64,000 bases of DNA, from assembly GCF_020882245.1 (NCBI RefSeq), contig NC_083598.1, positions 551,178 to 615,177 on the forward strand. The letters run 5' to 3'. Below the pieces are notes generated by a model. That model saw only the letters and a program-made list of their open reading frames with translations, did not search any database and was not told where the DNA came from. This document shows positions 1-13,440 of the stretch, one piece after another; position 1 is the stretch's first letter, and every line of letters starts with the position of its first letter. The translations under genes were made by a program, and so were the position numbers. Source of the stretch: Rhopalosiphum padi. Taxonomy: Eukaryota; Arthropoda; Insecta; Hemiptera; Aphididae.

Positions 1-778
1 AGACTTATAAAATTATAAATAAAAATAAGCGGTGTCATTACTTACCCCGTGAGTGACGATGATGGGTTAAAAAATCAAAAATATAGGTTGTTTATTAAGT
101 TTATTTACAGTTATATTTTTAGTTCAAATAAATAATTCACATTTTTGACCAGTGATTTAGTATTAAAATTATGAATGTATTTTTAATTGCAATTTTTTCA
201 AGTTGTTTTTAAAAAAAAATTTAAATTTAAAAAAAAATTAACGAATTATAAGAAAATATTATGAAAAAATACATGCCTAATGAAAATAATAGAATAAGTC
301 TACAAAAATGGAAAAAATATTAAATTTCTTAATTTAAAGTAAATCTTATTTATAGCATATTTTAATATATGTATTCACCAAAAAACGTGGCCATGTATTT
401 TTTCATTGCAAATGGTTATTCATTATAATAATATAAAACGTTTTAAATATTTAATTTAATTTAATGCTGCGATCGGATCCAATAGGAAAAATATGTCCAT
501 TACTTTAAGTATAGAAATGGAATAAAATGTAACGCGTTGTCTAGCTGTTAACATTAAAGATTGACAAAAAACAGGTGTTTTCGTGTCTACTATATTTATT
601 ATGTCATACATGAGTTAATGTTGAATGACTAGACAGCGATCATCATGTATATGTATATGTATATGTGTATTATGTATATTTATAAATTTTAAGTTCGGAG
701 CCAAGTCAGGAAGCTTCATCAGCCTAATGACGATGATGAGTATTGTTTTTTGTCTCTTCCTTACTGCTTTGAAGCATA

Positions 779-798
779 ATATATATATATATATATAT
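779..798. repeat. (AT)n microsatellite
   Basis: Ten uninterrupted AT units. Confidence 0.9.
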
Positions 799-2107
799 GA
801 TTAAAATTTAAAAGTGCTCAAGTATTGTGTTGATGTGTTTTTCGAAAAACTTTTTCGTATAAACAATAAACATACACGTGTATATCTACTGGCTACTATA
901 TACTTTTATATATTGTATGAATATATTATGTTCAACGTCATATAATTATAAAAAATAACGAAAACTGTTGAATTTAGATTTTTACCTATTAGATTTTCTT
1001 TATATATTTTTATTTTAATACAGCGTGATGGCCATTATTATCACAATAATCAGAGGATTTTAGATTAAATTCTAGTACTAAGCGATAATAATTATAAAAC
1101 AGAATAAGCGTTTTAATTTAGATATCTTTTATGTAATTTAATCATGTGACTGTAGTAAAATTCTAATTTTTGAAATATATTTCAGTGTACACACAATAAT
1201 ATATTTTAAACGCATACATTTTATTTTAAATGAGGTTTTTGATATTTCATTGAAATTTGTTAAGGACTAAGGAGTCAATTTTTCTGAATATTTATATTCA
1301 TAAAAAATCGAAATTTGAACAAATTATTTTTTAAATTATTCTGTTTTATAAATAACATAATAACATAATAAAATAATAGGTTATATTGTTTATGTGATGG
1401 TTAAATTTAAAATATATTATTCCCAGCGATATATATATATATTATGTTTTATGCATAGTTTTTAAAGTTCTCTTAATAATTTATATCGGGAACATTACTG
1501 CTTACAAAATATAGGTACACATTTTCTACTAAATAATATTCTTCTGGGTGTACAAAGTATAAAATGCTTATTAATTATTACAAATGCCATGAAAAGTTCA
1601 AATTATTTGAAAATACCAATAGTTAAATATTTAAAAATCAGAATATATAAATTGAATATGTTTATATTAATATGCAGTAGTATGTACATTGTATACGTGA
1701 TATAATATTATTTCGGTAATTTAGAAGTATATTTTTTTTATGAAATTATTATAAACTTTAGTTATACATATTTTTTTAAACCAACTACCGATAAATAACA
1801 ATTAAATTATTTGTAGTTTATGCTCTAATAGGTTGCAGTTAATAATCATGTAGGAATATAAGCGGAAATGGAGATATAGTATATACACATTATTAATAAA
1901 AATTAAATTATAATTTATAAAATAGTATAATAAAATCTGACGATTTCTTTTTTATGAAAGAAAATAACATTATATAATATTCGATGAAATGTTACAATGG
2001 CTAATTATTGCGAATATCGGAGAATAGAGTGAGTTGTTTTCATTAATAATATTGTTACGATTATATTATTTTCTTGATTTGTGTGTTCTATGGACTAATG
2101 ATGACCT

Positions 2108-2122
2108 GGTTAGGTTAGGTTA
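2108..2122 (+). repeat. Short TTAGG telomere-like motif
   Basis: GGTTAGGTTAGGTTA is about three units of the insect telomeric pentamer TTAGG. Similar short copies occur at 18751-18764 (complementary orientation) and 46835-46850. Three units is too short to show a telomeric origin. Confidence 0.5.
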
Positions 2123-2409
2123 AACTAGGTATACATATTGTTTATTTTATTTTCCGCATTATAATAATAATAATTTATTCAAATATTCTGAACTATAACG
2201 TCAGATCTAACGCTTTATTTTATTTATCTACGTACCTACTTATACTAAATAAGCACGGCCGTGACTTAAATGCAATAAAAACTGTTATGTACATAAGTGC
2301 GTAATTATAAATTCAAAATATAACATCTAACGAAAAATTTATTAAAATATATGAACTTAAAATATTTTATCTTTTTTTAAATTTTTATTTTAATTAGAAA
2401 ATTTTATTA

Positions 2410-2900
2410 GCAGGACTCGGGACTTAAAGTATTTGCTTATTTGTATGGATTGACTTAAAATGTAGTAGAATGCTATGAAAGTGTTATGTTAAATACGTTC
2501 AATTATGAAATTTAAATTTTGCTTTTTTCGGCGATTTTTAAAAAAAATGCTTATTTCCAGTTTTTCTACTTTTTTATGGGTTTTTAAGAAAATCCTCAGA
2601 AAATCTATAAAGCAAAATGTCTGTAAAGTGATTGATTTTTTTATAATATAAAGATTTGTTGATTTTTTAGTTAGAAACTTTTCCTAACCATTTTGTTTCA
2701 ATATTTTTTGTAATCTTTAATTATATTATTTTTAGTACAGTTACAAATTAAATTTAATACCTGTTATATCATATAAAAATATTTTTTTTTTTTTTGATTA
2801 AATATTTTTGCTCAAATTTAAGTTTTTTAAATGCTTATTTGAGTGCTTATAATGATGTTTATAAGCGCTTATTTTAATGGTTTTAAGTGCTATAACTGCC
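2410..2900. repeat. Probable decayed transposon remnant
   Basis: This segment differs in texture from its flanks. It contains a GC-richer edge (CAGGACTCGGGACTTAAAG at about 2412). Related words recur, including TGCTTATTT (about 2433, 2550 and 2832), GAGTGCTTATAATG (about 2841) and AAGCGCTTATTTTAATGG (about 2863). No open frame, clear terminal inverted repeat or target duplication is visible. The call is an inference from recurring words and from resemblance, by memory, to interspersed repeats in aphids. Confidence 0.35.
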
Positions 2901-5900
2901 CTATTTATTAGATAATAAACAAAATTAAAATAATATTTCAAGTAAAATCTTTAGCAAAATAAAGTTTGTTGTTATTCATTTATTACAATTACATCACTCT
3001 GCACTCACTACCACAATATTATTAACTTATATGTAAAAATTCTTAAAATTGGATATACATTGACATAATAAAACGGCACGAATAATATGTTCGTGGTATA
3101 AATTGCTTAAAGTTAATCTTAATATTTAAAAAATAATATAGTGTATAGTAAATAATAATATGTAAGATAAAAATACATTGCAAACAGTTATAAAAAAATT
3201 ATTCATATATATTTTTGTAAATGTAGGTTTCCGTAGCTTTGTAACAACTGATAAGAAACCTTGTATTAAATTTTAAATTCTTACCTATTAAAATTAATAA
3301 GTATACCTACACATTTTTAATTAAAAGTTGATTTTAAATTTCCGTGCTATTATGTATTTTATAAAAATATAAACGTCAAACTCTTTTACTAAAAAAAAAT
3401 AAAAGATTCTTATATATTTTTATATTTTTATTTCGTTATAAGAGTAACGCGAATATTGTATTCAATTTCAAGTATTTTGACTTAGTGAACATTTATATCA
3501 GCATCAATATAAATAAAACAAAAAAAAAAATGTGGACAGGAGGATACCGCTCTGATAGTACATTAGGTGTCGAGTTGCTCATCACTGCAGTAATAGATTG
3601 TCATACGATAAATAAATAATAATTATGTAATAGATGTCTTTAATTTGAAAATCGATGATACATTATTATATGTGTATTACGCAAAACAATTGTGAGCGAA
3701 AACCATTCGTCAGCCTAGCTATTTCACTAACTAGTATAACTACTAAGTATATTTCATGATAGGTATGCTTCTTGATGCAGCTATTAAAGTAATTTATTTA
3801 TCTAATAGTATTATTACAAATTCAATTTTAATGGAAAAAAATTCACTGTGAATATTAATTTTATAATCTTTTTTTTTTATTGGTAAAAGAACAACTTATG
3901 ATTATGATGCATCTTATATTCAATTTTCAAGCGACATTTCAGTGATATATTTTTATCGGAATTTATGGAAAATAATTTCAAACTTCAAATGTCTAAAATA
4001 AACTTAAAAAATATTTAAAAAATTATACTTTATGGAAGAAATGGTAACATAAATTATTAAATTAATTAATTTCAAGGTTTTTGTTTTAAGTCACCAAAAA
4101 AATAATATATCTAGAGTTTGTCAAAAACTAGATTAGCGTAAAGATTTCTATTTTTCCTAAACTGTAAACTGGAAATAATAAAATTCAGAAACAGTTCTCA
4201 AAGTTGAAAATCGAAGCATATTTTGGCTACTTATACAGTAAGGGTATCTAAGTTAATAAAAAAAAAAACCACAGTTGTAAAATAAATATATTTATCTCTC
4301 CAGTCAGAATTTAAAAACACATATTACTATATCATTGCTCTGCGCCAAATTTAAAATCATATATTTCAACTACCTATAAATATAACAATTAACATAGTAT
4401 GGGTGAAAATAAAATGTTGTAGTAAGATAGGATAAAATATGTTTTACGATTACCACGTGTATTTTATAATATGTTTAGAATCACTTATTTGTTAAATTGT
4501 TTAACATAATATAATTAAAACGATATAATAATAAAATGTATGCAGTGTATATACTATATGTAGGTATATAAATATGTATAATAATATAATTTACCCAACG
4601 TAATCGTTTGAATTATGTTGTAATACTCGTTGATTAAATAAATAATACTTGTTTACCTGAACTAAGATACTTCGTGCAACGATATATTACAGTTGATATC
4701 TGCATCAACCGATTTGTAGTAGTACATATAGTAGCTCATGTATTTTTTACACATATTGATAATTTAATATGTTGTACAACATGACGTCTATCATCGAAAA
4801 ACGTGATGAATAAATACTAATATATATATATATATATATATAAGTATATAACGTAAAAATGAAAATAATATTAAATAAACAAATGTTACAATATTCTGAA
4901 AATGTTCTATATGCTACAAGTATTATAGTGAAGTGTCAACGAACCGGCCAGACATTATGATGTTTTTAAGCCAAGGAATACTAATTGGAAATAAAGCGAA
5001 TTTCCTCAATTTTTTCTGTAGTTTAATAATAATGACCTAAAATTAACCAAAATGAATTAGAAAATAACAAAAAACTGTTGCAGGACGTTATAATAAAATG
5101 CCGTTTATATAGTGATGTGGGGATGAATGATGCTCATCATTTTTATCGTTTAAGCATAATTTTCGGTGAAAACAATTAATTACATTTAAAATCTATTGAT
5201 TTATTATCTTATCTTTTATGAATCAAATGTAATATAAATATTAAATATATTATATCATTATATTATTTCTATAATTATTGTATTGTATAATATTTACTAG
5301 CAAAACTAGCCATTTACTAGTAATTTATGCCGTACAGAAAAAATAAAGATATGAAAAAACGAAAATTCGTGTTGAAAAGAAATCGTGCATGAATTATCGA
5401 GTATATACTATAGATTATACCCAACTACGATTTTTTTAAAGTTAATTATTTTATTATATAAAAAAAGATTTTTCATATATTTTATATCGTTGATAACTGA
5501 TAACTGATAAGTATCTAAGTGTATGGTACAGATAAAATTTAATTCTAGTTGTACGCGTTTATACACTAATAAAATGTCCTAATTTTGTAGAAACTATCAT
5601 TTCATACAAATTATTTAATAATATAACACTGCAAGTTATAAAAATTTGTAAGAATTAAAACTTTTCCACACGTCCTGCAAGTGGTTAATATGCGAACAAA
5701 ATATTCGAACCTTTAATATTTTTTAATTCCTTATTTTAAAACTGTAAAATATATCTTTTTTTTCGCCTACTTTTCGTGAACGAACATGCCAAAACTTGCT
5801 AAATATATTAAAATGTCATAATTTTGTATATAAACACGCGTACAATACTTTTAGTTTGATGTATAAAATGTACTTAAATTCTTAAAACCATATTATTAAG

Positions 5901-7204
5901 ACTACAGTTGTAAGAAATGTTTTTATCTAACAATAATGAATAAGTATAAGGTACTAAAAAAATAAATGTTATTAATAAAAAGATAGATATATAAAAAATA
6001 TAATATGTAAATAGTGGTTTTATAGTAAGTAAAATAATGTAGATAGTAGATATATATCGGTCGATTATCAAACCACAGATAAGTGTGTACGCAGACATAT
6101 TGAAAATGGTAAATGTATAGAAACGACCAATGTTTTATGAGGTTATATTATAAAGAATGAGGTTATCGTTAATCCGAACAATGGAAATATTAAATATTAT
6201 TGGGTGATCTACTTTTCCATCAAAATCAACCGCCATGTCCGTTTACTGCTTGTGTAATAATATATATTTCCGTTTTTCGGCACAAAAAATTTCAATGTAG
6301 ATTTTGGTAACTTCTTACTATGAAAAAATGTCTAGAGTTATTGAAAATTGGAATGACTTGTAAAATAACTTTAAATTAAATAAAGAAAGTCAGTTAATTG
6401 ATTTCTAATTCAGTATATTTTTAAAATAACATTATATTCAAAAAGTCAAAATGATGTCTGTAAGTTATACAAAATGGAGCCAGAAGTTAAAATTCTATAG
6501 ATTTTAAAAACGTATATCAGCAAATTGTTCCCTTTTTTTATTGTTAAATTAAACTTTTTTTTTTGTTATTGTTTTAAAATTTGATTTTGTGGTGTTTTTG
6601 ATTTAACGACGGTTCTTTATTTACAATAAACGTCTGTTTATCCTTCTTCGATTAAAAAATGTAATTTAATTTAGTGTTTTAACAGTTTTTCGTAATAGGT
6701 ATACTTAGTTTGCTACGGAAATTTAAGTGAACAATGTCAGTACAATTTTGTGGAAGATTTCTGTTTTTTAATACAAGTACTCAATTTTTCGTTTACACAT
6801 TTTCATTCTAACTATGCACTGTTTAAAATTATCGAAATGGAAAAATTACTTGATTGGACTAAAGTTAACAATAGTACAAAGTATAATAAAATATGTAAAA
6901 CATGCAATACTATTATATGTAAATATATATTTTTTTTTTCATATATATATATATATATAAACATAAACGAGTAATTACAATGATCTATTATAAGTATATA
7001 AGTACTATTGTAGATACTGTGAAGTATGTAAGGTAGTTTTTACCATAAGTAATTGACCATCTTTATAGAAAATTAAGTCAATATGACAATATTACTATAT
7101 TAGTTAGATAATCATTCCTGATTTTGTCCTAGGAATTTTTTAGATGTTCTCATAGTCCATAGATAATATAGTGTTAGTAGAACATTGTAACTTTGTAAGT
7201 TTTA
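2901..7204. other. AT-rich non-coding spacer
   Basis: About 4.3 kb with no supportable gene. The two longest open frames (5874-6098 minus and 6750-6974 plus, 74 codons each) consist of I/Y/F/N/K residues from A/T runs and have no recognisable domain, so I treat them as chance. A (TA)n microsatellite lies at 4820-4842. Confidence 0.6.
4820..4842. repeat. (TA)n microsatellite
   Basis: Uninterrupted alternating A/T run of 23 bases. Confidence 0.9.
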
Positions 7205-7346
7205 GACTCTGAACGAATAAACTAAACTTACTGGTTTTACAATGATGTGTTAAGTATACTTACGTGTATTTATTTTTATTATTTTATTGTGTCGCGTCAT
7301 CACCACTGGGATTACTAGTGGACCAGAAGTAAAAAATTCTCAGTAC
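7205..7346 (+). repeat. Diverged, shortened copy of the 34.2-kb repeat
   Basis: It shares an ordered series of words with the left part of the repeat at 34188. Both begin with GA(C/T)TCTGAAC. Both then have ACAA(T/C)GATGTGTT, a T-rich stretch, TGTC-(G/T)-CGTCATCAC-like text, and finally AAAAGTAAAAAAT or AGAAGTAAAAAATTCTC near the end. Spacing differs by deletions, so this looks like an old, internally deleted member of the same family. The class is unknown. Confidence 0.5.
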
Positions 7347-7689
7347 AAACTAAATAAATTAACAAATAAGTTTTGACAAAATTTGTTATTTAAATGAAAA
7401 ATAACGGTTTTATTGAAATTTAAAAAAAAATTATTTGTAGAGACTTGAAAGTTTTCTTTAGTACATAATATTTATTATTTACTATATTATATTTATACGC
7501 TATATTGATCAATAAGTTCGAACTTATGATATACGCGATTTATTACAGTCATTTGTATGCGTTTGTTTACGAAGTTTCGAACGAATTTGATTTTGTTTTT
7601 TTCGAAATGTCAATTCGAATTCACGCATAACTGTACATAAGTGCGTAACTACCTCTAACCTCTGCAGCAGTATATAATATGTATGTGTA

Positions 7690-8420
7690 ATGTGTATATA
7701 TGGCTAAATGACGCCCGGACCGCACGTACGCTAAATATAATATACAAAAATACATATATATATATTTACTATTATGTACCTATTTTTGGGGTAGCGGTGA
7801 AGGGATGTTGATCGGTTGTCGGGGGTGGAGTAGGAGAGGCGAATGAGACCGGGTAGAATGTTTTTGGAACGCTTGCCGTCATTTTCAACTACGTAGTCAT
7901 TTCATCGCAGTCGCATCGTTTTGAAAGGCGGTAGCGTGACGGATTTAGCCGTGGGGCCAGAAATTTGAGAATTAGTGACCGCTGGGCAGGTCTGGAACGC
8001 GAGCGGGGGCTCAAAGAAGAATATATATGAATATATATCTATATAAACGCGCGTGCATGTGTGTATATAGTATCAAAGGTCATCGGCAGGCGGAGGCCTA
8101 TTATTTGCGTCGTGGTACATACGACGGGAGAGTTTAATTTTAGACGAACGTCGCTGCCCGGCCCACCAACCAACAACTATAATAGCGTGCGGGCTTCGTT
8201 CGATCTCCGGCTGTGTATAATACATAATATGCGTGTACGTTAGCCGTAGCGACGACTATTACCTGAATTAAGTTACAACAATAATAATATCGAAGTGTTC
8301 AAATTCAGTCGAAAACCACAGATTCAGATTCTGACCTGAACGAGACACAGGCGGTGCATGTAACTGCAGTACGTTTCGTGAATGATAATGAATTAATCGC
8401 TGTATTACCGCTGTAATTGG
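7690..8420. promoter_or_regulatory. GC-richer, CpG-containing island; candidate promoter
   Basis: The block stands out from AT-rich flanks by frequent CG dinucleotides and G-rich runs at about 7790-8010. A TATA-like box (TATATAAA) lies at 8040-8047, directly upstream of more CG-rich text. No strong consensus splice donor (GTAAG or GTGAG) follows, and no convincing open frame exists. The 60-codon frame at 8061-8243 reads as low-information. It could be a promoter with a non-coding first exon, an enhancer, or an unrelated GC-rich remnant. No transcript was seen. Confidence 0.35.
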
Positions 8421-8743
8421 TTCTCACGATATTAATTTTGACGAGAATAAATATTTAAGGCAAATAAAATAATGATTTTTGTTTTTCAGATAATATGGAA
8501 ATGGAATATTATTTTACAAAATAATCACGCCCAACGCATCCGAATATAAATGGGAACATAATACCCACTCATCAATATACTTATATTACTTACTTTTTTA
8601 AAACAAGCTTTGACGTCCTACCACCATACAAGGAGATTTATTATGTTTTTCTGCAGTTTGAATACTTACCTATATTCTAAGTACATACTATATCGATATC
8701 AACGTACACAGTTCTTTGTATAGGAACCTCGAAAGTATATAAA

Positions 8744-8950
8744 TTAAATAATGTTGCTAGTAAAGCCGTAAATGATCGTCCACTTGTAACCCTCTCGATC
8801 ACATATCCCTCTTGCTGGTCGCATTCGTATAGACCCCAATAGTCGTTCATTATCTGTCCAACAATTTCGTATATGATAGGATTGATTGCCTTTGCCCTTA
8901 TCCCAAATCATTTCCGCGTTTTGCAAAGCACTGGCCATTTGCGTATACAA
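8744..8950 (-). other. Coding-like fragment, unrecognised
   Basis: A 68-codon minus-strand frame with balanced residue use (W, C, D, G, R and P are all present), unlike the I/Y/F/N-rich chance frames elsewhere. It reads through segments such as EMIWDKGKGNQ, NCWTDNERLLGS and GYKWTIIYGFTSN before a TAA. The DNA is clearly less AT-rich than the surroundings. There is no obvious acceptor at its upstream edge, no neighbouring exon and no family I recognise. It could be an isolated exon, a relic of a mobile or viral-like gene, or chance in a GC-richer patch. Confidence 0.3.
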
Positions 8951-9488
8951 TATGTAATCATGTTATATATTATGATTTATTACTCAATTTCGCATAAATT
9001 ATTGACTTTTTTGTCATACTATTTTTTTTTTTTTTTTGTTATTGCTATTTTACCTTTTGATATGATGAAATAGTAGAAGACCTTATATTTTGATATAATG
9101 ATATCATTTTTCAAAGGAGAATGTTTTTCTAAAAATATATATGCATAATATTATTTATTGTATTAGCTAATATATATTAGTTATCTAATACTGGAAAAAT
9201 AGTTATTATTGTTTAGATTATTTCAAATTTATGTGATCGGAATAATAAAATAAAAATTCACGGGGTACCCTTGCTTGCTAATACAATTTTATGTTATTGA
9301 CTATTGCGATGTACCGTGCACATAATTAATTATTATAGAACATAATAATTTTTTTCTTGTATATTAAAATATTTAAAGTTGCTAAATGTCTAACGTGTTG
9401 TATAAATGTAATATATCTAATTGAAAAATATATAAGTCCACTCAACTCAATAACCAACTTCAACCTAAGTAATATAATATAAGTATAG
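8951..9488. other. AT-rich non-coding spacer
   Basis: It has a long T run at about 9022-9036 and otherwise unremarkable AT-rich sequence. The 66-codon plus frame that spans 8873-9073 is a shadow of the minus-strand fragment and ends in the T run. The stretch 8421-8743 on the other side of the fragment is likewise empty. Confidence 0.55.
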
Positions 9489-10273
9489 ATAGAGTAATTT
9501 ACCAAGTATGCTCATCTCTTTTTTTTATTTAATAATACATTTATTCAAATTTTGATTTTTGGAATTTTTATATTTAAATTTACTTTGAGTCAATTTGTTG
9601 AGATATTTTGTTTTATTTAAGGAGTATTATCTGGAAATACAAACTTTTGTTATTCAAATAAGAATCCTATTTTATACTGTAAAATTTAGTGGATATTTTT
9701 TACATGTACATGTTCACATGTCAAAATCAAAATTCGAGTCAGTAGTTTTTGAGTGAATTAACTTTGTATACGAAGGATATGTCCTTGATGATGTGATTGG
9801 AAAATTTTATGGTTATTCGAAAATGTAAATTATCATATATATTTATATATAATAATATAATATGCTGATAGATTACTATCAGCATTAATAATTTCTAAAA
9901 AAGGTCTGAGTTTAACAAATACTATATCTAATATAACATATATTTTAAATTGTTATAAAACCATTTTTAAGGATTACCACCCTTAGTAAAAATATTTAAA
10001 TTATATAGAAACTACTTGTTTGAATTTTGAATTTGGTACCTGAATCATAGTTCTCAAAAAATATTCACTGAAAGATTTACAGTAAAAAAGAGAGTTTTTT
10101 CTTTGAAAAACAAAAACTTATATTACTACAGGACACTCTTTAAGTTATTCAAAAAATATTAACCATTTACAATACGATATTGAAGTATATTTATAAATTC
10201 TAAAAATTAGTATTTGTATAAATTAATTATTAAAATGAAAATGGGGGTGAGCATGCTTGATGAATTACCCTGT
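9489..10273. mobile_element. Non-autonomous DNA element with long terminal inverted repeats
   Basis: The left end (9489) reads ATAGAGTAATTTACCAAG and continues TATGCTCATCTC. The reverse complement of the right end (10273) reads ACAGGGTAATTCATCAAG and continues CATGCTCACCCC, so about 30 terminal bases match with scattered differences. Pairing continues inward: the text around 9640-9750 (CTTTTGTTATTCAAA, TACTGTAAAATTTAGTG, CAGTAGTTT) is matched in inverted order by 10000-10135. The arms are therefore about 280 bp each around a spacer of about 220 bp. No transposase frame is present. A clean target duplication is not visible, which fits an old insertion. Confidence 0.7.
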
Positions 10274-10334
10274 ATAATATATTTATTATATATCTTGTAT
10301 AAGTTCATTTTAAGGCATGTATTTGTATATATAA

Positions 10335-10355
10335 ACACACACACACACACACACA
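10335..10355. repeat. (AC)n microsatellite
   Basis: Ten AC units without interruption. Confidence 0.9.
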
Positions 10356-11173
10356 TATGAAAATAATGTATTTAAAAATATTCATATATTGTAAATTTTA
10401 AGTTATAACTATGAACATCAGCAAATTCTTGTACATGATCTAGTTTGAAAACGACAAAATATAGCGTTTGAATGAAAAAAGTCGTTGTTCATATTATTAT
10501 TATAGACTGTTGCACACGTACATAGGTGTAATCTATTTTTATAGTTTGACGCAATCCATCGCAATCGTTTCAAATCAAATTGAGTTCTCTGTAGCCTCTT
10601 AGTTTAAATTTCAATTTTTAGAGTATTTCATTTATCATTATAAATAATTTTAAAAATATGTCAAATTAAAACCAACTTGATAATAATATTGTAAATGAGA
10701 AGTAGGTAGATTAATATTCCTTGACCGACATTTTAAATGTAAATTTGGCTCGAGGATTATAATTTTATAATAATTCTTAAGTGTTTATGATGTGTTATTA
10801 TTATTAACGTTTAAAACTTAAATTAAAACTTTTAAAAAGTAAAATACGTTTAAAGAAGATAGTTATAATTTGTATCTATTATTACTGGCTAAGGAATTCA
10901 GGTTTTGGCATTTTTGAATGCAATATAAACCATAAAAATAACTTTGAGGATACCAATACTATTTTTGATTTTATAAAAAAATATAATTTTTTTGTAATCT
11001 TGGCAAACATTTGTTTAATATATACAAATATAAAATATGCAATTGTCTCTAATTTAATATACCTAATTGGCTTTAGTTTTTTTAATGTTCTTCTTTACTT
11101 TCCTTTATATTGAAATATTGAATACCTATTTTATTTTAGGTTTATTCCAAAATTGATTAAATTACGATTTATG

Positions 11174-11198
11174 ATATTATATTATATTATATTATATA
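11174..11198. repeat. (ATATT)n microsatellite
   Basis: Five successive pentamer units of the ATATT type. Confidence 0.8.
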
Positions 11199-13172
11199 GT
11201 AAAAATAGTAATATTATTCTTATTTGAAGTGACTTTCAATGGGAAAATGTTAAACACGAGACAAATTATCAATCGAATCAAAATCAAAACCGTTAAATCA
11301 TTTAATATTTCATACTTTATAGGTCGTAGTATCAATATAGTTTATGATATGTTTACATGCATATTCCTACAATTTAACAGACAATATTATTCATCACGTG
11401 CTGTTTAGATGTCGTACTTATTGTTTAAGTACCTAATATCAATTTAAAAATGTACAATAGAATATAGAAACTGATTTGGACCTAATCATTATTTATCAGG
11501 CAATAGTTTAATTAGATATACTCGTATTATTATTATTGGGTTACATATTTCATTTTAAACTCTACATAAACTAGTAATTACCAATTGAAATTGAAAGCTA
11601 TGTATTATTATATATTATGCATGCTCAGAGAGTGTGCTCTTCCTTATTCTCGACATTGACATTGAATCGTAACTAATACAATCTTATACTGCAATGTTTC
11701 GTACTATAATAATTATTAATTATATTTCTATGTTATACATATTATTTGCGTATTTCATATTAAAGTAGCCACCATGTGAGATATATATATATAAATGTTT
11801 GTGTGTGAAGGTATCACGTGGCTTTTGGAACCTTGTAACGTTTGTCTGTTTTAGTGATATAAATTGGAAACACTTTGAAATTGTTTTAGCGATTCAAGAA
11901 TATATAATTATACAATCTTCTTCATTTTAACAACTATTATTGGATTATGTTTCATTTTATAAATGGTATATTATTTAATGCAATGGCCCAGTGTAAAGGA
12001 TAATATGTATACCGAATTTGATTGTTATATTTTTTTTAATATTAATTTTAGAAAAAAAATATTTAAAAATGAAAAACACATTGCAATTTGAGTTTTATTT
12101 CATACACAAAATCTTTATGGATAAAAATCGTAAAATATATATAGGTACCATAGTCTATATTTTTGAAGACTTATCACAAGTAAAAACTCTACAGATCAAT
12201 TCGAATTTGAACTTGTAAACAAGTCTTGTATAGTTATATAGTATACTAATTTTAAATATGGCTATTTTTATTTATTAATTATGAATTATGATACTTTGCG
12301 TAGTGTCCAAGTAATTTTAAACTATCATTTTCAATATTTTTATATCCGAGTTTTCGAAAAAAATGATGTATTAATTAAGTTAGGTTAGTATGAATTAAGT
12401 ATGTGAAGTCTTCTTTTTTGAATAAAGGAAAATTATGGCGGACACATACAAATTTAATTAGTTTCGTGATTCACAGTTTCTGATTAGATAAAATAGATAT
12501 TGGACACTATAAGAAAACGTAAGACTATATCATTATAATTTGAATTTTAGTATCAAAAAAAGTTTTATAGTTAAAAAATAAAAATGGTTTAGCGTATGTA
12601 ATTTGTTAATAGGTAAACAAATATGCACTCAAGACCATAACTTAGAACTAATGTCAGAGGTGAAGTTGAAAATATTTAAAAATATTTAAAAATATTTTAA
12701 TGATAATATAAGCATATTTAAAAATTATTCTTGAGATACATAAGTCATTATTTGCAGTTTAAGCCGTTATATTTTTTTAATATAATTCAGGAGGTTCTCA
12801 AGAATCAAGATACGGCATTGCAATTACTGATCTTATCAAAATAGAACAAAATATTTTAAAAAAAAATTTCAGAATTTTCTAAATTCGACACCTATATACA
12901 ATATACATTGTTGTACATATATTGTTACAATACATCAACACATGCATCAATAAAGCCAGAAATTAAATCCAAATACTTAATAGTTATTTTCCTATTTAGA
13001 ATTTTAATTTTTTTATTCAAACCCATAGTTTCTTTTTTCAAATAAATATTGTACTTATCAACGTTTAATTTAATAGTGTACATTTATTTTATACCTGTAA
13101 TAGTAAACAATTTATATTTACAGACGCTTGTGAACCAAACATGTTTTACAGTCATGATTTATGTATGAAAAT

Positions 13173-13195
13173 TATATATATATATATATATATAT
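13173..13195. repeat. (TA)n microsatellite
   Basis: Uninterrupted TA run of 23 bases. Confidence 0.9.
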
Positions 13196-13440
13196 TGCAT
13201 TTCGTTAAATGTAGAAAGTTTTATTGATTTTACAACATAAGTACGATGTATTATTAGATTAGCGAAGAAATTTGGGAGTTTTTTTAACAGTATACAGATA
13301 ATATTTTTACGGTCAATAAGTATTTACTACCTACAATAAGATTAATACATACGTTTCATATTATATATATATATTGTAGAAATATAGTCAAATCAGACAT
13401 TTTACTAAATACCCAAGCAAATAATAAAAAAATTTCATAC

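Larger units (their letters stand above)
1..2409. other. AT-rich non-coding spacer
   Basis: No open frame of note on either strand. It is dominated by A/T runs and short AT microsatellites. An imperfect ATGTAT tandem tract lies at 645-670 and a pure AT run at 779-798. A telomere-like TTAGG motif sits near 2110. I see no splice-bounded exon candidate or transposon terminus with a target duplication. Confidence 0.6.
10274..13440. other. AT-rich non-coding spacer
   Basis: No supportable gene. It includes an (AC)n run at 10335-10355, an ATATT tandem at 11174-11198, a short triplicated AATATTTAAA motif at about 12669-12698 and a (TA)n run at 13173-13195. The 66-codon frame at 12018-12218 is K/I/F/N-rich and treated as chance. 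Confidence 0.55.
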
